Shown piece after piece: positions 24,625-34,059 of a stretch of 64,000 nucleotides of DNA. The notes under the pieces are model-generated. The model had not been told where the DNA came from. It saw only the letters and a list, made by a program, of their open reading frames with translations, and made no database searches. The stretch comes from Vulcanimicrobiota bacterium (GTDB lineage Bacteria > Vulcanimicrobiota > Xenobia > Xenobiales > JADMJV01): assembly GCA_017307785.1 (NCBI GenBank), contig JAFKGI010000003.1, positions 1-64,000 of the forward strand, written 5' to 3'. Position 1 is the first letter of the stretch; each line of letters opens with the position of its first letter. Made by a program: the position numbers and the translations under genes.

Positions 24625-27600
24625 AGGGGCGGCGGAAAGACGAACTGGGCGCGACCGGTTACCAGATCCGAATCGTCCTGCTGAAAATGGCGCAAACGCT
24701 GGCGACTCTGCTCGGACCAACCGAAGCCGGCGGTGTGCACGAGCAGACTTTCCAGGCTCAACCGACGCAGATGCGCATCGGAGTGCTGGTTCCAGCGCTC
24801 CCAAATGGTCTCCCACGAAGTCTTTTCCAGCTTGAATGCGTGCTGACGCAGAAAGGAAGCCCAGTTTAAAACGACGTCCCAATGTTGCGGCTGCGCTTCT
24901 ACCATTTCCAAGAATTCCGCCAGGGAAAGCCGATAAGCCGCCAACTCCAGTCGCTGTTTTAGAGTGGCGGGGTCCGCTGCCAGAGCTTCGATGGTTGCCA
25001 GCAGATGAGGTCGGATGCGAGCTCGCTGCACGTTGTAAATGACGAGGCCGACTGAAAAAGCCCGCAGGAGATGCACCAGTGCCTGACGGTCGCTCAGATG
25101 CTGCGAAACCAGTTGACCCCAACCCTCAGCGTCTTGAGCGAACTTGCGCCAGAGCACCGAGGCAGCCCGTTCTCCTTCCTCTCCCGACTGAGAAAGAATG
25201 GCCAGGACTGGCTCCAATAAGAGGTTCTCCGGATCCTCCACCGGCTGGGAAACCAGACGATTCATCACTGCCAGACGCACGCGAATGGACGGATGGCCGA
25301 GCAATTTCAGCAACAACCCGTTCACCCGGGCCCGCGCTTCAGCACCGTGTCGACCGACCTGAATGACTGCCAGTTGTTGCCCCACCGCCTCCGCCTGGGA
25401 GAGGGCGGCCGCATTCAGGGCGGGCCAAACTCGGTCCTCGTCCAAATGTTCCCAGAGCCCGCGCAGGCAGGCCAGGTGCACGTCCCGGTGCAGACCGTCT
25501 GCTTCCAGGCGTTCCAAGACCGCCGGCAGCCCGACCGCCCTGGGCAGGTCTCCCAGCAACCGGACCACTTCTTTCTGCACGGTGATGCGCGCTGAAGAAA
25601 TGCTCTTCAGTTGCTCCAGAGCGGAAGCGACCGGTATCTCCAGGAAGACCCGACGCAGGGCGTAGATGGCAATGCGGCCCCGATCATCCTCCAGACAGTC
25701 CATGAGAAACGGAACTCCCTGACCCGCATCCATACGGGCCAGCGCCCGGACCGCCTCATCTCGAACCGCCAGACGTTCCTCACTTAAGGCGCCAAACTCC
25801 TGAAGCAAGGTGGGCGGCACCGCCGGCAACCTGGCCAGGCTACGCAAGCAAGCGCGCACGGTGGGAAAGCTTGCCTCCGGGTCGTGCAGCAAATCCCCCA
25901 GGCGTTCGCTGTAACGGAACTGCTGGTCGGGTGCCCAGCGCCAGAAACCGTCCTCGAAAGTGATCACCCAGCCGGTTAAACCGCTGGCGAATTTTCCGCG
26001 CACGATGGCTTCACTCAAAATCAGGTCCAGCAAATCCTGCCGATAGCGATGGACAAAGCGACGGACGCACGACACCTGGAACCAGGAAGAATCGGCCTGC
26101 ACCAGGCGGGGGATCAGCTCGTGACAGACAGGGGAAGCGTAACGTGCCAGGGTTTGAAGTGCCGGTTCAGCCACCCCGGATTGCGGATGGTCGCAAAGCT
26201 CCTGGCACAGCTTGAGCACGCCTTGCAGCCGCGGTAAGCGCTTGCCAAGCGCATTCACCAGGCCCCACACGGCCGAAAAGCGCTCACGCGCCATCCAGTC
26301 GCGCAGCACCCCGCTGAGATCCTCATCCAGAGCTTCCGCGCTGCCGGGCTTCTGCAGATAGGGTTCCCAGCCATGCACCGAGGTCTGGCCGCGATGGCGC
26401 AGCAACTTCGCCAGCCAGGGCGCACTCCAGGCCGGCTGAAAGGGCAGCAGGCGCAAAATCAGACGTTCCATCGAGGCGAAAGTGTAGGGCGAAGCGTCGG
26501 CTGCGTTCAGACCCGCTTTGAGGATCTCGCCCAGAGCCTTGAAGTGGGTCGGATTCCAGCCCCCGGGCGGCAAGTTGGCGAGTTCGTCCAGGAAGGCCGA
26601 ACGCACCGGGTCCGCTTCGTTCTGGCGAGTGATGAGCGTCTGCAGCACCTGAGAGCGACAGTCCGGCTGATATCGGCCCATTTGGGTGAAACCACGCAGT
26701 CCCAGGGCGCGGATCTCTACATCCGGGTTCTGCATCAAGATCAACAAGGTCTGGGAGCCTTCTTCGAAGCCCAACATGGCCAAAAACTCAACCAAAAGCC
26801 TCGGCTCGATCTGATGCACCGGCAATAGACTCTGGCGCCGAGCCTCGGGTACACGTTTTTCATGGGGCAAGCCGGCGATAAAGCGAGCCGCGATGGCACC
26901 GCTTGCGGCCACGATCGCGTCGCGCCCCTCCGTGAAGAGTAGAGCCCGTTCCTCGACCGACCGTCGCTTCCACCAGGTGTAGCTCAGGTGGATCCAGCCG
27001 CGCTCGACCATCTGCCGACATTGCTCCAGGGTCAGACGCGGCGCCTGGGCCTCGAAAGCCCAGGCAGGACCTCCCTCGGATTGCTCCAGCGCCCAGTCGC
27101 TTAAGGGGCGTGGGAACTGCCGGAAAAGCACGCTCTCCGGTAGGTCCTGAGTGGTGTAGTCCGCTTCCCGGGCTCGGTGCCAGAGGGGCAAGGTCTCGGG
27201 GTGGCGCTGCTCGGCCAGTTCGATCAGGGTGGCCTGCAACTGCTGGATGCTGTGGCCAGTCCGTTTCTGCAAGACGTGGGCGGCGGCCCAGCCCGGATGG
27301 CGGCGTGTCACCCGGGTCCAGTCGCAGGCCGATCCACGCTCCAGCAGTTGTTCCCGATGTTTGTCCAAGAATTCTTCGCCGGCAAATCCCAGAAGCTCGG
27401 TCGGGACTTTCGCCTGGCTCAGCAACCAACGCTCCAACAGTGCCGGACGGTGGCGCTTCTGCAACGAGACCACTACCAGTCGCAGTTCCTTACCCGACAG
27501 TTCGTCCAGCAACCGCATCAACTGCTCATCCGAGCAAATTTTAGCAGCCATACGAAGGGCCATACGCCGTAAAATACGCGATGGGTCGCGCAAAGCGGTG

Positions 27601-27803
27601 CGCTCGAAGGCCTCTCCGTCGCGAGCCGCTAGAGCCGCAAACAGGGCCATGTGACGCAGGTAGAAGCCCTTCCCGGACATCGTCCGGAGCAATTCGGCGA
27701 CTTCTGGCTCGGCCGCCGCTCGCCGGCCCAATTCCAGCATCCGCTGGATGCGCCCCTGATGGTGAGTGGCTCGGAGTTGTTCGAGTAAGTCTGGCAGTTT
27801 CAT
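24621..27803 (-). CDS. 1060-residue HEAT-like repeat protein
   Basis: A very long all-helical protein, rich in Leu, Arg and Ala, built of degenerate HEAT/Armadillo-type helix pairs (for example LQTLITRQNEADPVRSAFL and VRDEAVRALARMDAGQGVPF). No catalytic motif, signal peptide or membrane segment is seen. Trp and Gln are frequent in the C-terminal half. Such scaffolds bind other proteins or nucleic acid. It leads an operon with a methyltransferase and a dehydrogenase, but nothing ties the three into one pathway. ATG at 27803. Confidence 0.7.
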   Translation of the reverse strand: MKLPDLLEQLRATHHQGRIQRMLELGRRAAAEPEVAELLRTMSGKGFYLRHMALFAALAARDGEAFERTALRDPSRILRRMALRMAAKICSDEQLMRLLDELSGKELRLVVVSLQKRHRPALLERWLLSQAKVPTELLGFAGEEFLDKHREQLLERGSACDWTRVTRRHPGWAAAHVLQKRTGHSIQQLQATLIELAEQRHPETLPLWHRAREADYTTQDLPESVLFRQFPRPLSDWALEQSEGGPAWAFEAQAPRLTLEQCRQMVERGWIHLSYTWWKRRSVEERALLFTEGRDAIVAASGAIAARFIAGLPHEKRVPEARRQSLLPVHQIEPRLLVEFLAMLGFEEGSQTLLILMQNPDVEIRALGLRGFTQMGRYQPDCRSQVLQTLITRQNEADPVRSAFLDELANLPPGGWNPTHFKALGEILKAGLNAADASPYTFASMERLILRLLPFQPAWSAPWLAKLLRHRGQTSVHGWEPYLQKPGSAEALDEDLSGVLRDWMARERFSAVWGLVNALGKRLPRLQGVLKLCQELCDHPQSGVAEPALQTLARYASPVCHELIPRLVQADSSWFQVSCVRRFVHRYRQDLLDLILSEAIVRGKFASGLTGWVITFEDGFWRWAPDQQFRYSERLGDLLHDPEASFPTVRACLRSLARLPAVPPTLLQEFGALSEERLAVRDEAVRALARMDAGQGVPFLMDCLEDDRGRIAIYALRRVFLEIPVASALEQLKSISSARITVQKEVVRLLGDLPRAVGLPAVLERLEADGLHRDVHLACLRGLWEHLDEDRVWPALNAAALSQAEAVGQQLAVIQVGRHGAEARARVNGLLLKLLGHPSIRVRLAVMNRLVSQPVEDPENLLLEPVLAILSQSGEEGERAASVLWRKFAQDAEGWGQLVSQHLSDRQALVHLLRAFSVGLVIYNVQRARIRPHLLATIEALAADPATLKQRLELAAYRLSLAEFLEMVEAQPQHWDVVLNWASFLRQHAFKLEKTSWETIWERWNQHSDAHLRRLSLESLLVHTAGFGWSEQSRQRLRHFQQDDSDLVTGRAQFVFPPPL

Positions 27804-27941
27804 GACAACGGCTTCCGTCCCGCCCCCTTCAATCCCCTCGAGTGTAGCCAGAATCTCCTAGTTCGTAGCCCGAGCGCACTGAGTCGAAAATACCGGAAGC
27901 AGACTATTCCATCTACTCATCACGGACTGGCCCGGCGCACT

Positions 27942-27947
27942 CATACT
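27942..27947 (+). promoter_or_regulatory. -10 element of a probable leaderless promoter
   Basis: CATACT ends 6 bases before the ATG at 27954, with no ribosome site between. Confidence 0.3.
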
Positions 27948-27953
27948 GGAACG

Positions 27954-28283
27954 ATGAACACCCCAACACCCGGCAGCCGGGGGCGGCTCTCTTCAGAACA
28001 TCGTGCCTACATTCTCGAAGCGCACGCCAACCACGATTCGGTCGAGATCATCGCGGAACGCCTGGGCCGCTCGGTGGAGAGCATCCGCAAAGTGGTCGAG
28101 GAAAACCTGGAGCCGACGCCGACCGCCGACGCCTGGGAACTGGATGAAGTGCTGCACTTCTTGGCGGACCTGCCCGAGGAAGCGATGGACGAAATCCTGC
28201 AGCTCTCCCGCCTGCAGCGTCAGTCCAACCAGTTGCGGGAAAGCCTGGCGCAGCGCCTGACCAAGTCAGCAACATCCTTTTAA
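27954..28283 (+). CDS. small HTH-like protein, unknown
   Basis: A 109-residue protein. Residues 13-48 (SSEHRAYILEAHANHDSVEIIAERLGRSVESIRKVVEE) look like a homeodomain-like helix-turn-helix that could bind DNA. The C-terminal half is a predicted amphipathic, coiled-coil-like helix (LDEVLHFLADLPEEAMDEIL and LQRQSNQLRESLAQRL). No family is recognised. It is divergent from the HEAT-like gene. Confidence 0.6.
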   Translation: MNTPTPGSRGRLSSEHRAYILEAHANHDSVEIIAERLGRSVESIRKVVEENLEPTPTADAWELDEVLHFLADLPEEAMDEILQLSRLQRQSNQLRESLAQRLTKSATSF

Positions 28284-28375
28284 CAATCCGTTCATTCTTT
28301 CGAGCCCCAGGAAAGGGCGCAATAATTTCCAACCTCTATCCTCGAGAAGTGAACACGAGAAAAGAGGTCGCATTT

Positions 28376-28477
28376 ATGAAACGCCATCGCATTCTAGCCA
28401 AAATCCTCACCCGCAATCAGGAGCGCGAGGATCGCCGAGACTACCCGGAATGGCTCAAGGGCTACACCAAGAACTGA
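28376..28477 (+). CDS. 33-residue basic small protein
   Basis: A short reading frame beginning MKRHRILAKILTRNQ and ending PEWLKGYTKN. It has a ribosome site, AGAGG, about 7 bases before the ATG and lies 15 bases before the secreted-protein gene on the same strand. It is highly charged with no hydrophobic stretch. A real small gene is plausible from the ribosome site and codon use; function is unknown. Confidence 0.45.
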   Translation: MKRHRILAKILTRNQEREDRRDYPEWLKGYTKN

Positions 28478-28492
28478 GCGAAGAGTGGCGAC

Positions 28493-29146
28493 ATGAAAAC
28501 CTTGATTGCGCTCGCCCTTACGGCCGCCTGTCTGCATTCTGCCGCCGCCGAACCCCCCAAACAACTCATCGACAACGTGATGAAGAACCCCGGTTTCTTC
28601 AGTCAGAATTGTAGCGGGCCCCGCCCCCGACCGTTCAAGACGATGCCCCTTTACGGATACAAGCGCGACTGGAGCGACTCCAAGATCGCCGCGGTCAACT
28701 TCGAAAAGCTGCGCGCTCAGCGTCTCGAGGTGACCCATCAAGTGGCACGCGAAATCGACGCCCTCAACGTCAAGAAAAGTCTGCAAGATTTTTCCCGGGG
28801 AGAAATGCTGCTGGTCATGGTCTTGGACCTGAATGGCGTGGAAGACCTGTCGGCCTTGCTGCGCCTGGAGTCGGAATTCGACAAAGTGGCTTACTATCGG
28901 CAGAAGAACTTCCAGATGCCCAAGCAGATTTATGGACTGAATCCCCACGTCCAGGTGCTTTCCGTCATCACGGCCATTCTGAAAAACGAGCAAGCGGAGG
29001 GACTGGATCAACTCGATCAAAACCCCGTCTACGACCAGGCAACCCGAGATCGAATCGTGCGTCTGGCCAAAAGCTTCGTGGACCGCGTCGACCCCAAAAA
29101 CTATCGCCGCGGCGCGGCCATGAGCGCCCGTCCGGAGAACCGCTGA
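28493..29146 (+). CDS. secreted protein of unknown function
   Basis: A 217-residue protein with a signal peptide cleaved near AAA-E at residue 19. The mature part is soluble and mostly helical with two Cys-free halves; a single Cys (NCSGPRPRPF) lies near the N-terminus. No family is recognised. It is followed 17 bases later by the FGE-like gene, so shared transcription is likely. Confidence 0.65.
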   Translation: MKTLIALALTAACLHSAAAEPPKQLIDNVMKNPGFFSQNCSGPRPRPFKTMPLYGYKRDWSDSKIAAVNFEKLRAQRLEVTHQVAREIDALNVKKSLQDFSRGEMLLVMVLDLNGVEDLSALLRLESEFDKVAYYRQKNFQMPKQIYGLNPHVQVLSVITAILKNEQAEGLDQLDQNPVYDQATRDRIVRLAKSFVDRVDPKNYRRGAAMSARPENR

Positions 29147-29163
29147 GCCTTCTCGCGCTCTGG

Positions 29164-29925
29164 TTGCAGTTCGTGTCGGTCCCGGCCGGCGATTACTGGG
29201 TCGGCGAACGCGACCACGTCCGTAACCCGCTGCGCAAAGTCCATCTCGCGGCCTATCAAATCGGTGCCACCGAAGTCACAAACGGTCAATTCGCGGCTTT
29301 CGTGCGGGCGACGGGCTATGTCACCGATCCGGAACGCAACGGCTTCGGCATGACCTTTGAGGAAGGCATGGATGACTGGGACTGGGTGCCCACCAAAGGC
29401 GCCGACTGGCGCCATCCTTTCGGCCCGACGCGGCCGGGAATCGAGAATCAGGAAGACTTCCCGGTTACCCAGATCTCTTCCGATGACGCCCGCGCCTACT
29501 GCCGCTGGGCTGGGGGCCGGTTACCCAGCGTGGAAGAATGGGAAGTGGCCGCGCGCGGCGGTCGCAAGCGCCTGGCCGGACCGGAAATGGGGGAAACGCC
29601 ACGGTATCCCTGGGGAGACGAGTGGCAACCCCGACTGGCCAACAACTGGCAGGGCAGTCACCACAAAAACGAGCTGGAAGATCCTTATCTCTACACCTGT
29701 GCCGTGGGTCAATTCCCCCCCAACGATTGGGGACTCTATGATGTCATCGGCAATGTCTTCGAATACTGCAGCGACTCGACCGCCCCTCATCAGGGAGTCG
29801 GCCGAGGCGGTTCCTGGTGGTGTTCAGCCGGCACTTGCAGCTATTACAACCTGATCGACGTGGGGCGCATGCATCGCCATGGCAGCCTACCGAACCAGGG
29901 CTTTCGCATCGTCCGCGTGCCATGA
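29164..29925 (+). CDS. formylglycine-generating-enzyme-like (SUMF1-domain) protein
   Basis: A 253-residue protein covering one full FGE-sulfatase domain: VPAGDYWVGE, YQIGATEVTNGQFAAF, WAGGRLPSVEEWEVAARGG, YPWGDEW and NVFEYCSD. The two cysteines that bind copper in true FGE are present, spaced C-x4-C in GGSWWCSAGTC. Many SUMF1-domain proteins lack them, so real Cys-to-formylglycine activity is possible. No sulfatase gene is visible in the window. The start is a TTG at 29164; no signal peptide is evident from there, and a slightly earlier start is possible. The 3' end overlaps mtfA by 39 bases. Confidence 0.8.
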   Translation: MQFVSVPAGDYWVGERDHVRNPLRKVHLAAYQIGATEVTNGQFAAFVRATGYVTDPERNGFGMTFEEGMDDWDWVPTKGADWRHPFGPTRPGIENQEDFPVTQISSDDARAYCRWAGGRLPSVEEWEVAARGGRKRLAGPEMGETPRYPWGDEWQPRLANNWQGSHHKNELEDPYLYTCAVGQFPPNDWGLYDVIGNVFEYCSDSTAPHQGVGRGGSWWCSAGTCSYYNLIDVGRMHRHGSLPNQGFRIVRVP

Positions 29926-30726
29926 TTCCGGATCAACTTTGTAGAAATCCTTGAGTTCCGCGTAGAGCTCCGGGTGTTTCCGATGCATCAACACCGGTTT
30001 CTCAAAGAAGGCCTCGGTGGCCACGGCAAAAAACTCGGCCGGATTGGTCGCCCCGTAGGCCTGGATCACGTCCTTTTTGCCCAATTCAGTGATTTTCACC
30101 AGCTGGTCATACTCCTGATTGAGCACTTCGGCCCAATGAAAGTATTTGGACTGCTGGTCTAGAATCGGTATTCCATCGCCCGAACCATCCTCGGTATCAA
30201 GTTGGTGGGCAAACTCGTGCAGCACCAGGTTGTGACCGTCGCGCACATCGTGCGCGGTGTTGTGGACATCACTCCAAGAAAGCACCAGAGTGCCGTTGGT
30301 CCAGGATTCGCCCAGGTGAATCTCGCGCTCGTCGGGCAGCTGGATGTAGCCCTCGCTCCGTTTGGATTCGACGACGTAGGCCGAAGGATAGATCAAAATG
30401 GCGGTCAATCCGGGAAAGTAACGGGCCGGGCGATTGAGCAACAACAGACAGGCCTGACCCGCAACCGTGACACGCATCTCCTCGGTCACCTTGAGACCGC
30501 CGCAGCCTTCGAAATCTTTCTCACCCAGAAAGATCTGCATATGGCCGTGCAACTGCTGCTTCAACTCTTCGGGCAATCGTCGATAAAGACCGACATTCTT
30601 CTCGAGAATGTCTCTCCAGACGGCTGGGACTGGTCGGGAGCGCAGACGCTTACGCCGCGGTCCCGCCGAAAAGTAAAATGCGCATCCGCCGGCCAGAGCC
30701 AGCCCACCGATCAGTAAGAACTCCAC
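29887..30726 (-). CDS. mtfA: MtfA-like zinc peptidase (M90)
   Basis: A 279-residue protein with one N-terminal membrane anchor (residues 3-21) and an M90-family peptidase domain. The zinc motif is LVLHEFAHQLDTEDGSGDG. In E. coli MtfA binds the glucose repressor Mlc and has aminopeptidase activity; whether that control exists here is unknown. Family landmarks RLPEELKQQLHGHMQIFLGEKDFEGCGG and FAVATEAFFEKP are present. It converges with the FGE-like gene. Confidence 0.85.
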   Translation of the reverse strand: MEFLLIGGLALAGGCAFYFSAGPRRKRLRSRPVPAVWRDILEKNVGLYRRLPEELKQQLHGHMQIFLGEKDFEGCGGLKVTEEMRVTVAGQACLLLLNRPARYFPGLTAILIYPSAYVVESKRSEGYIQLPDEREIHLGESWTNGTLVLSWSDVHNTAHDVRDGHNLVLHEFAHQLDTEDGSGDGIPILDQQSKYFHWAEVLNQEYDQLVKITELGKKDVIQAYGATNPAEFFAVATEAFFEKPVLMHRKHPELYAELKDFYKVDPESWHADDAKALVR

Positions 30727-30760
30727 AGGCCAGCCATCATAGGGCCCGGGCCGGGGACCG

Positions 30761-31066
30761 TCAAGAAATGACGGATTCCCGAGACATCAACCGCCAACCG
30801 TAGCTGAAGGCGTGCAGCCAGGAGCCCAGAGCCGACAAAGCCAGCACCAGAGTGGTCGTCTCGATGTGACCATGCAAGTCTTCCACCGGATTCATGAAGT
30901 CGAGCAGAGCTGCCACCAAAGGCGGAAGGGAAAAAGCCAGCGCCAGGGCCAGCGCCCACACACAGCGCTCGCGCTCCGGCTCCGCGGCTCGCAGAGAGAC
31001 CAGAGCACAAACCGTTCCGCACACCAGGTAAGTCAGCAGAGGAACCATCAGTTCAGCGAATGTCAT
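30761..31066 (-). CDS. small membrane protein, unknown
   Basis: A 101-residue protein with about three hydrophobic segments (residues 5-25, 38-58 and 70-88). No family is recognised. It lies between mtfA and the tandem winged-helix gene, all on the minus strand with short gaps of 34-38 bases. A competing frame at 30711-31022 is less hydrophobic and less likely. Confidence 0.55.
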   Translation of the reverse strand: MTFAELMVPLLTYLVCGTVCALVSLRAAEPERERCVWALALALAFSLPPLVAALLDFMNPVEDLHGHIETTTLVLALSALGSWLHAFSYGWRLMSRESVIS

Positions 31067-31104
31067 GTCGCTTCAAGCTATTAGCCCGAACCAGCGGGTT
31101 CACT

Positions 31105-32055
31105 CTAGGAAATTCGGCTGCGTTCGTCCATCCAGCGTTCCAACTCGACCTCTTCGACCAGCCAGCCGGCTCGCCCGGCCTGTCGTGCCGGCAACGCGCC
31201 GCTTTCGATGCCGCTTTCCAGAGCATGACGAGGGACCCCCCAGCGCTGGGTAATCTTGGTCAAACTCCATTCCACGGAGGGAACAAGGACGGGCGGAGGC
31301 GCTGGTTCGGCCTTCTTCTCCTGCCAGGAAAGCGGCAATCCGCGTTTCTTCAACCATTGATCCAGGCTACGACGAGGAATTCGATCTTCCCAGGCGTGCA
31401 AGCCGCCGTCCCCGATGAAGCCCCGCACCTTCTCTAAGGAAAACCCGGTTAAACGCGAAACTTCAGCTACATCCACGGTGCCCGGCAAATGGGCGGCCTC
31501 CTTGCGATAGGGAATGCTCTCCAGCCAGTGGAGCAATTCCTTAGGATTCACAACCTGTCGCTTGCCAAGATAAAAATGCGGTTCTTCTCGGGTCGGCAAT
31601 TTGCCGTCGCGAGCGGCATCGACCAGGACTTCATAGTTCAACCCGACGAATTTTGCCGCTCGAGGAAGCGGCCAGTATTCGGGCTCGGGCTCGGCGTGGC
31701 GCCCCTCTCGCATCCAGCGATTGAGATCGCTCTCTTCGACAACGGGGGAATCTCTGGTCTCCTGGCACCTGAGAATCCCATTCTCCTTGTCCCGCTGCAG
31801 AATAGGCAGGGGAACGCCGGTCAATTTCACAATCTCTTTGAAGGAATACCACTTTTTGTCCCCGTCCAGGTCACAGCGACGGGGCGGTAATTGTTGCAAC
31901 CATCGGTAGAAATCAGACCGGTCCAGCAGAAGACTGCCGTCACCACGCTTCTGGCTCAGAAAAGCACGCTTGTCCGCCCAATCCTTCATGATATCCAGAC
32001 TGAGGTGGGCTTCCTTGGCCGCGTCTTCCAGGGAAATGGTCATGCGCTCAAGCAT
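31105..32055 (-). CDS. five tandem MerR/excisionase-type winged-helix modules
   Basis: A 316-residue protein made almost wholly of five units of about 55 residues. Each begins with a helix-turn-helix like AEVSRLTGFSLEKVRGFIG and ends in a Leu/Trp tail such as LDQWLKKR, ELLHWLESI, DLNRWMREG, DFYRWLQQL or ELERWMDER. The units start near residues 6, 68, 125, 192 and 262. This is the fold of HTH_17/excisionase DNA-binding domains, normally single. No effector domain is seen. It may read an extended or repeated DNA site. Confidence 0.7.
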   Translation of the reverse strand: MLERMTISLEDAAKEAHLSLDIMKDWADKRAFLSQKRGDGSLLLDRSDFYRWLQQLPPRRCDLDGDKKWYSFKEIVKLTGVPLPILQRDKENGILRCQETRDSPVVEESDLNRWMREGRHAEPEPEYWPLPRAAKFVGLNYEVLVDAARDGKLPTREEPHFYLGKRQVVNPKELLHWLESIPYRKEAAHLPGTVDVAEVSRLTGFSLEKVRGFIGDGGLHAWEDRIPRRSLDQWLKKRGLPLSWQEKKAEPAPPPVLVPSVEWSLTKITQRWGVPRHALESGIESGALPARQAGRAGWLVEEVELERWMDERSRIS

Positions 32056-32142
32056 TGATAATTACTTCTTTTCCAGTCTCGGTCTTGCCTTTCCTTTACC
32101 CCAAGGGAATTCCGACTGCCTGCAAAACAATCTTCCGCGACT

Positions 32143-33033
32143 ATGAACGATAGTATCCAGAAAATCGTAAAAGAAACCTTAGGCGACCACCTGAAGGTCA
32201 CTCCCCTGTCGGGCGGGCGCTCGGGAGCCAGTTTGTGGCTGATCGAGCGAGACGGCCAGCGCTACGTGGTCCGGCAATCCGGCCCCAATCGGTCCGAACG
32301 TGAAGAAATCTGCATACGTCTGGCCTCGGGTCGGGGACTGGCCCCGCGCTTGCTCGAGGCCCGCCAGGGCGTAACCGTGATGGAATGGTCGGACGGGCAG
32401 GCTCTGCACCGCGGCACACCGCGAGAAACCGACCCTCTCGGTCGCCTGGCCGCGACGCTGCGCCATCTTCACGACGGCCCGGCCTTCCCGGAAGGACCGT
32501 CCATGCTGGCGATGTATCGCGACCTGGAAAGACATCTCGAGAACCTGCCCGCCGTGATCGGTCACACTCTGGAGGCCACCACCCCGGAGCTGGCGGAGTG
32601 CGGCCAGCCTGCTCCCTGCCACCTGGATCTGAATCCCTCCAACATCCTGGCGACCCCTGAAAGAATCCATCTGGTCGATTGGGAGCTGGCGGCTCAGAAC
32701 GAACCCTACCTGGACCTGGCCCAGTTGGGCATCTGGATCTGCCGGCAGCCGCTGGAGCGAGCAGAGTTACTTGCAAAATATCTCCAGGCAGAGCCGACCT
32801 TGCAGCAGAAGCGGCGCATGCACCTGGCGCGTCTGCAGGCCTTAAGCTTTTATGCCGCCGCCTTTCATCTGGTCACCCACATGCAGGGCAGGCAGACGGT
32901 GCAGCAAGGCACGGATCTGGACGGAGTTTTTCAAGAGATGGCCAGCACGGGCCAATCTTTTCGGCCGGAGTCGATGGCGCATGCTCTGCTGCTCGAGCTT
33001 CATCGAGAACTGGAGCCAAATGTTCTCGCCTGA
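32143..33033 (+). CDS. APH/choline-kinase-family phosphotransferase
   Basis: A 296-residue protein-kinase-fold phosphotransferase. The catalytic loop is His160-x-Asp162 with Asn165 in HLDLNPSN, and the metal Asp is in LVDWE near 179. The N-lobe has VTPLSGGRSGASLW. Members phosphorylate aminoglycosides, choline, ethanolamine or small sugars; nothing here picks one. The 3' end overlaps the ankyrin gene by 14 bases, so the two are coupled. Confidence 0.82.
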   Translation: MNDSIQKIVKETLGDHLKVTPLSGGRSGASLWLIERDGQRYVVRQSGPNRSEREEICIRLASGRGLAPRLLEARQGVTVMEWSDGQALHRGTPRETDPLGRLAATLRHLHDGPAFPEGPSMLAMYRDLERHLENLPAVIGHTLEATTPELAECGQPAPCHLDLNPSNILATPERIHLVDWELAAQNEPYLDLAQLGIWICRQPLERAELLAKYLQAEPTLQQKRRMHLARLQALSFYAAAFHLVTHMQGRQTVQQGTDLDGVFQEMASTGQSFRPESMAHALLLELHRELEPNVLA

Positions 33034-34036
33034 ATCGCAAGAACTTTTCGCCCTCTGCCACTCCGCTCAGGCGAACCAACCCGAGTCTCTGGCGCGAGCC
33101 CGCGCCTTGCTGGAGGCCGGCGCCGATCCCAAAGTGGGTTTTGACAAAGACGGCTTCTGGCAAAACGCCATCTACGGCGCCGCCGGTAAGGCCTTCCACC
33201 CCGCCCTCAGTCAACTGTTGTTAGCCCACGGCGCCGACCCCAACGACGAGGAGACTCCCTACCACGCACCGGAAAGCTATGACCCCGAGTTGCTCCGGGT
33301 GCTCCTGGACAGCGGCAGCTTCCAAGAAGAAAGTCTGGCCACCATGCTGCTGCGCAAATGTGACATGCACGATCAGGCAGGCGTCGAGACCCTGCTCCGC
33401 CACGGTGCCAACCCCAACCGTCCGACCCGCTGGCAACACACGCCTTTCGAGCAGTCCTTGCGGCGCGACAACTCGCTGGACATCTTGGAAGTGTTTTTAG
33501 ACCACGGCGCTTCCGCCACTCCTCTGGCACTCCAACTTGCCTCGGAAAGAGGCCGGGGAGATTTTCTCGAAATGCTCGGCTTGCCGCCCGTCAGTCCCGC
33601 GGGCGAGTGTGCTCTGGGACTCAAACCCTCTGGTCCTCTCGAAAACATGGCCTCCTTACTGGCCCAGTTCGCGGGCAACGACAACCGGGCCGGTGCCGAA
33701 CGACTGCTGGAAGCCGGTGCGCTGGTGGACGCCCGCTACGCAGGCGACGGATACTTCGGAATCGCTCCCGGCAGCACCGCCCTGCACGTAGCCGCCTGGC
33801 GCTCCAGGCCGGCCCTGGTGGAGCTCTTGCTGAGCCGAGGAGCGGATGCCAACGCACTCGATGGCCACGGACGCACGCCCCTGCAGCTGGCGGTCAAGGC
33901 TTGCGTTGACTCCTACTGGATGCAGCGTCGAACGCCGGAGTCGACTCGACTCTTGCTGCAGGCCGGTGCCGACCCGCGGGGGATCGAATTGCCCACCGGT
34001 TACCGCGAAATCGACCGACTGCTGCAAGGGCCCTGA
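33020..34036 (+). CDS. ankyrin-repeat protein
   Basis: A 338-residue protein with at least five ankyrin units, marked by LLEAGADPK, LLLAHGADPND, LLRHGANPNR, TALHVAAWRSRPALVELLLSRGADAN and LLLQAGADPR. No signal peptide or enzyme motif is seen. It acts as a protein-binding scaffold. I use the ATG at 33020, inside the end of the kinase-fold gene, because the repeats start right after it. Confidence 0.85.
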   Translation: MFSPESQELFALCHSAQANQPESLARARALLEAGADPKVGFDKDGFWQNAIYGAAGKAFHPALSQLLLAHGADPNDEETPYHAPESYDPELLRVLLDSGSFQEESLATMLLRKCDMHDQAGVETLLRHGANPNRPTRWQHTPFEQSLRRDNSLDILEVFLDHGASATPLALQLASERGRGDFLEMLGLPPVSPAGECALGLKPSGPLENMASLLAQFAGNDNRAGAERLLEAGALVDARYAGDGYFGIAPGSTALHVAAWRSRPALVELLLSRGADANALDGHGRTPLQLAVKACVDSYWMQRRTPESTRLLLQAGADPRGIELPTGYREIDRLLQGP

Positions 34037-34059
34037 AAGCAGGCGCCGAACCGGCGCAC

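Noticed and set aside
34043..34057. Hairpin before the ASCH-like gene as a terminator
   Set aside because: It has no T-run and a short stem; at most it affects translation start.
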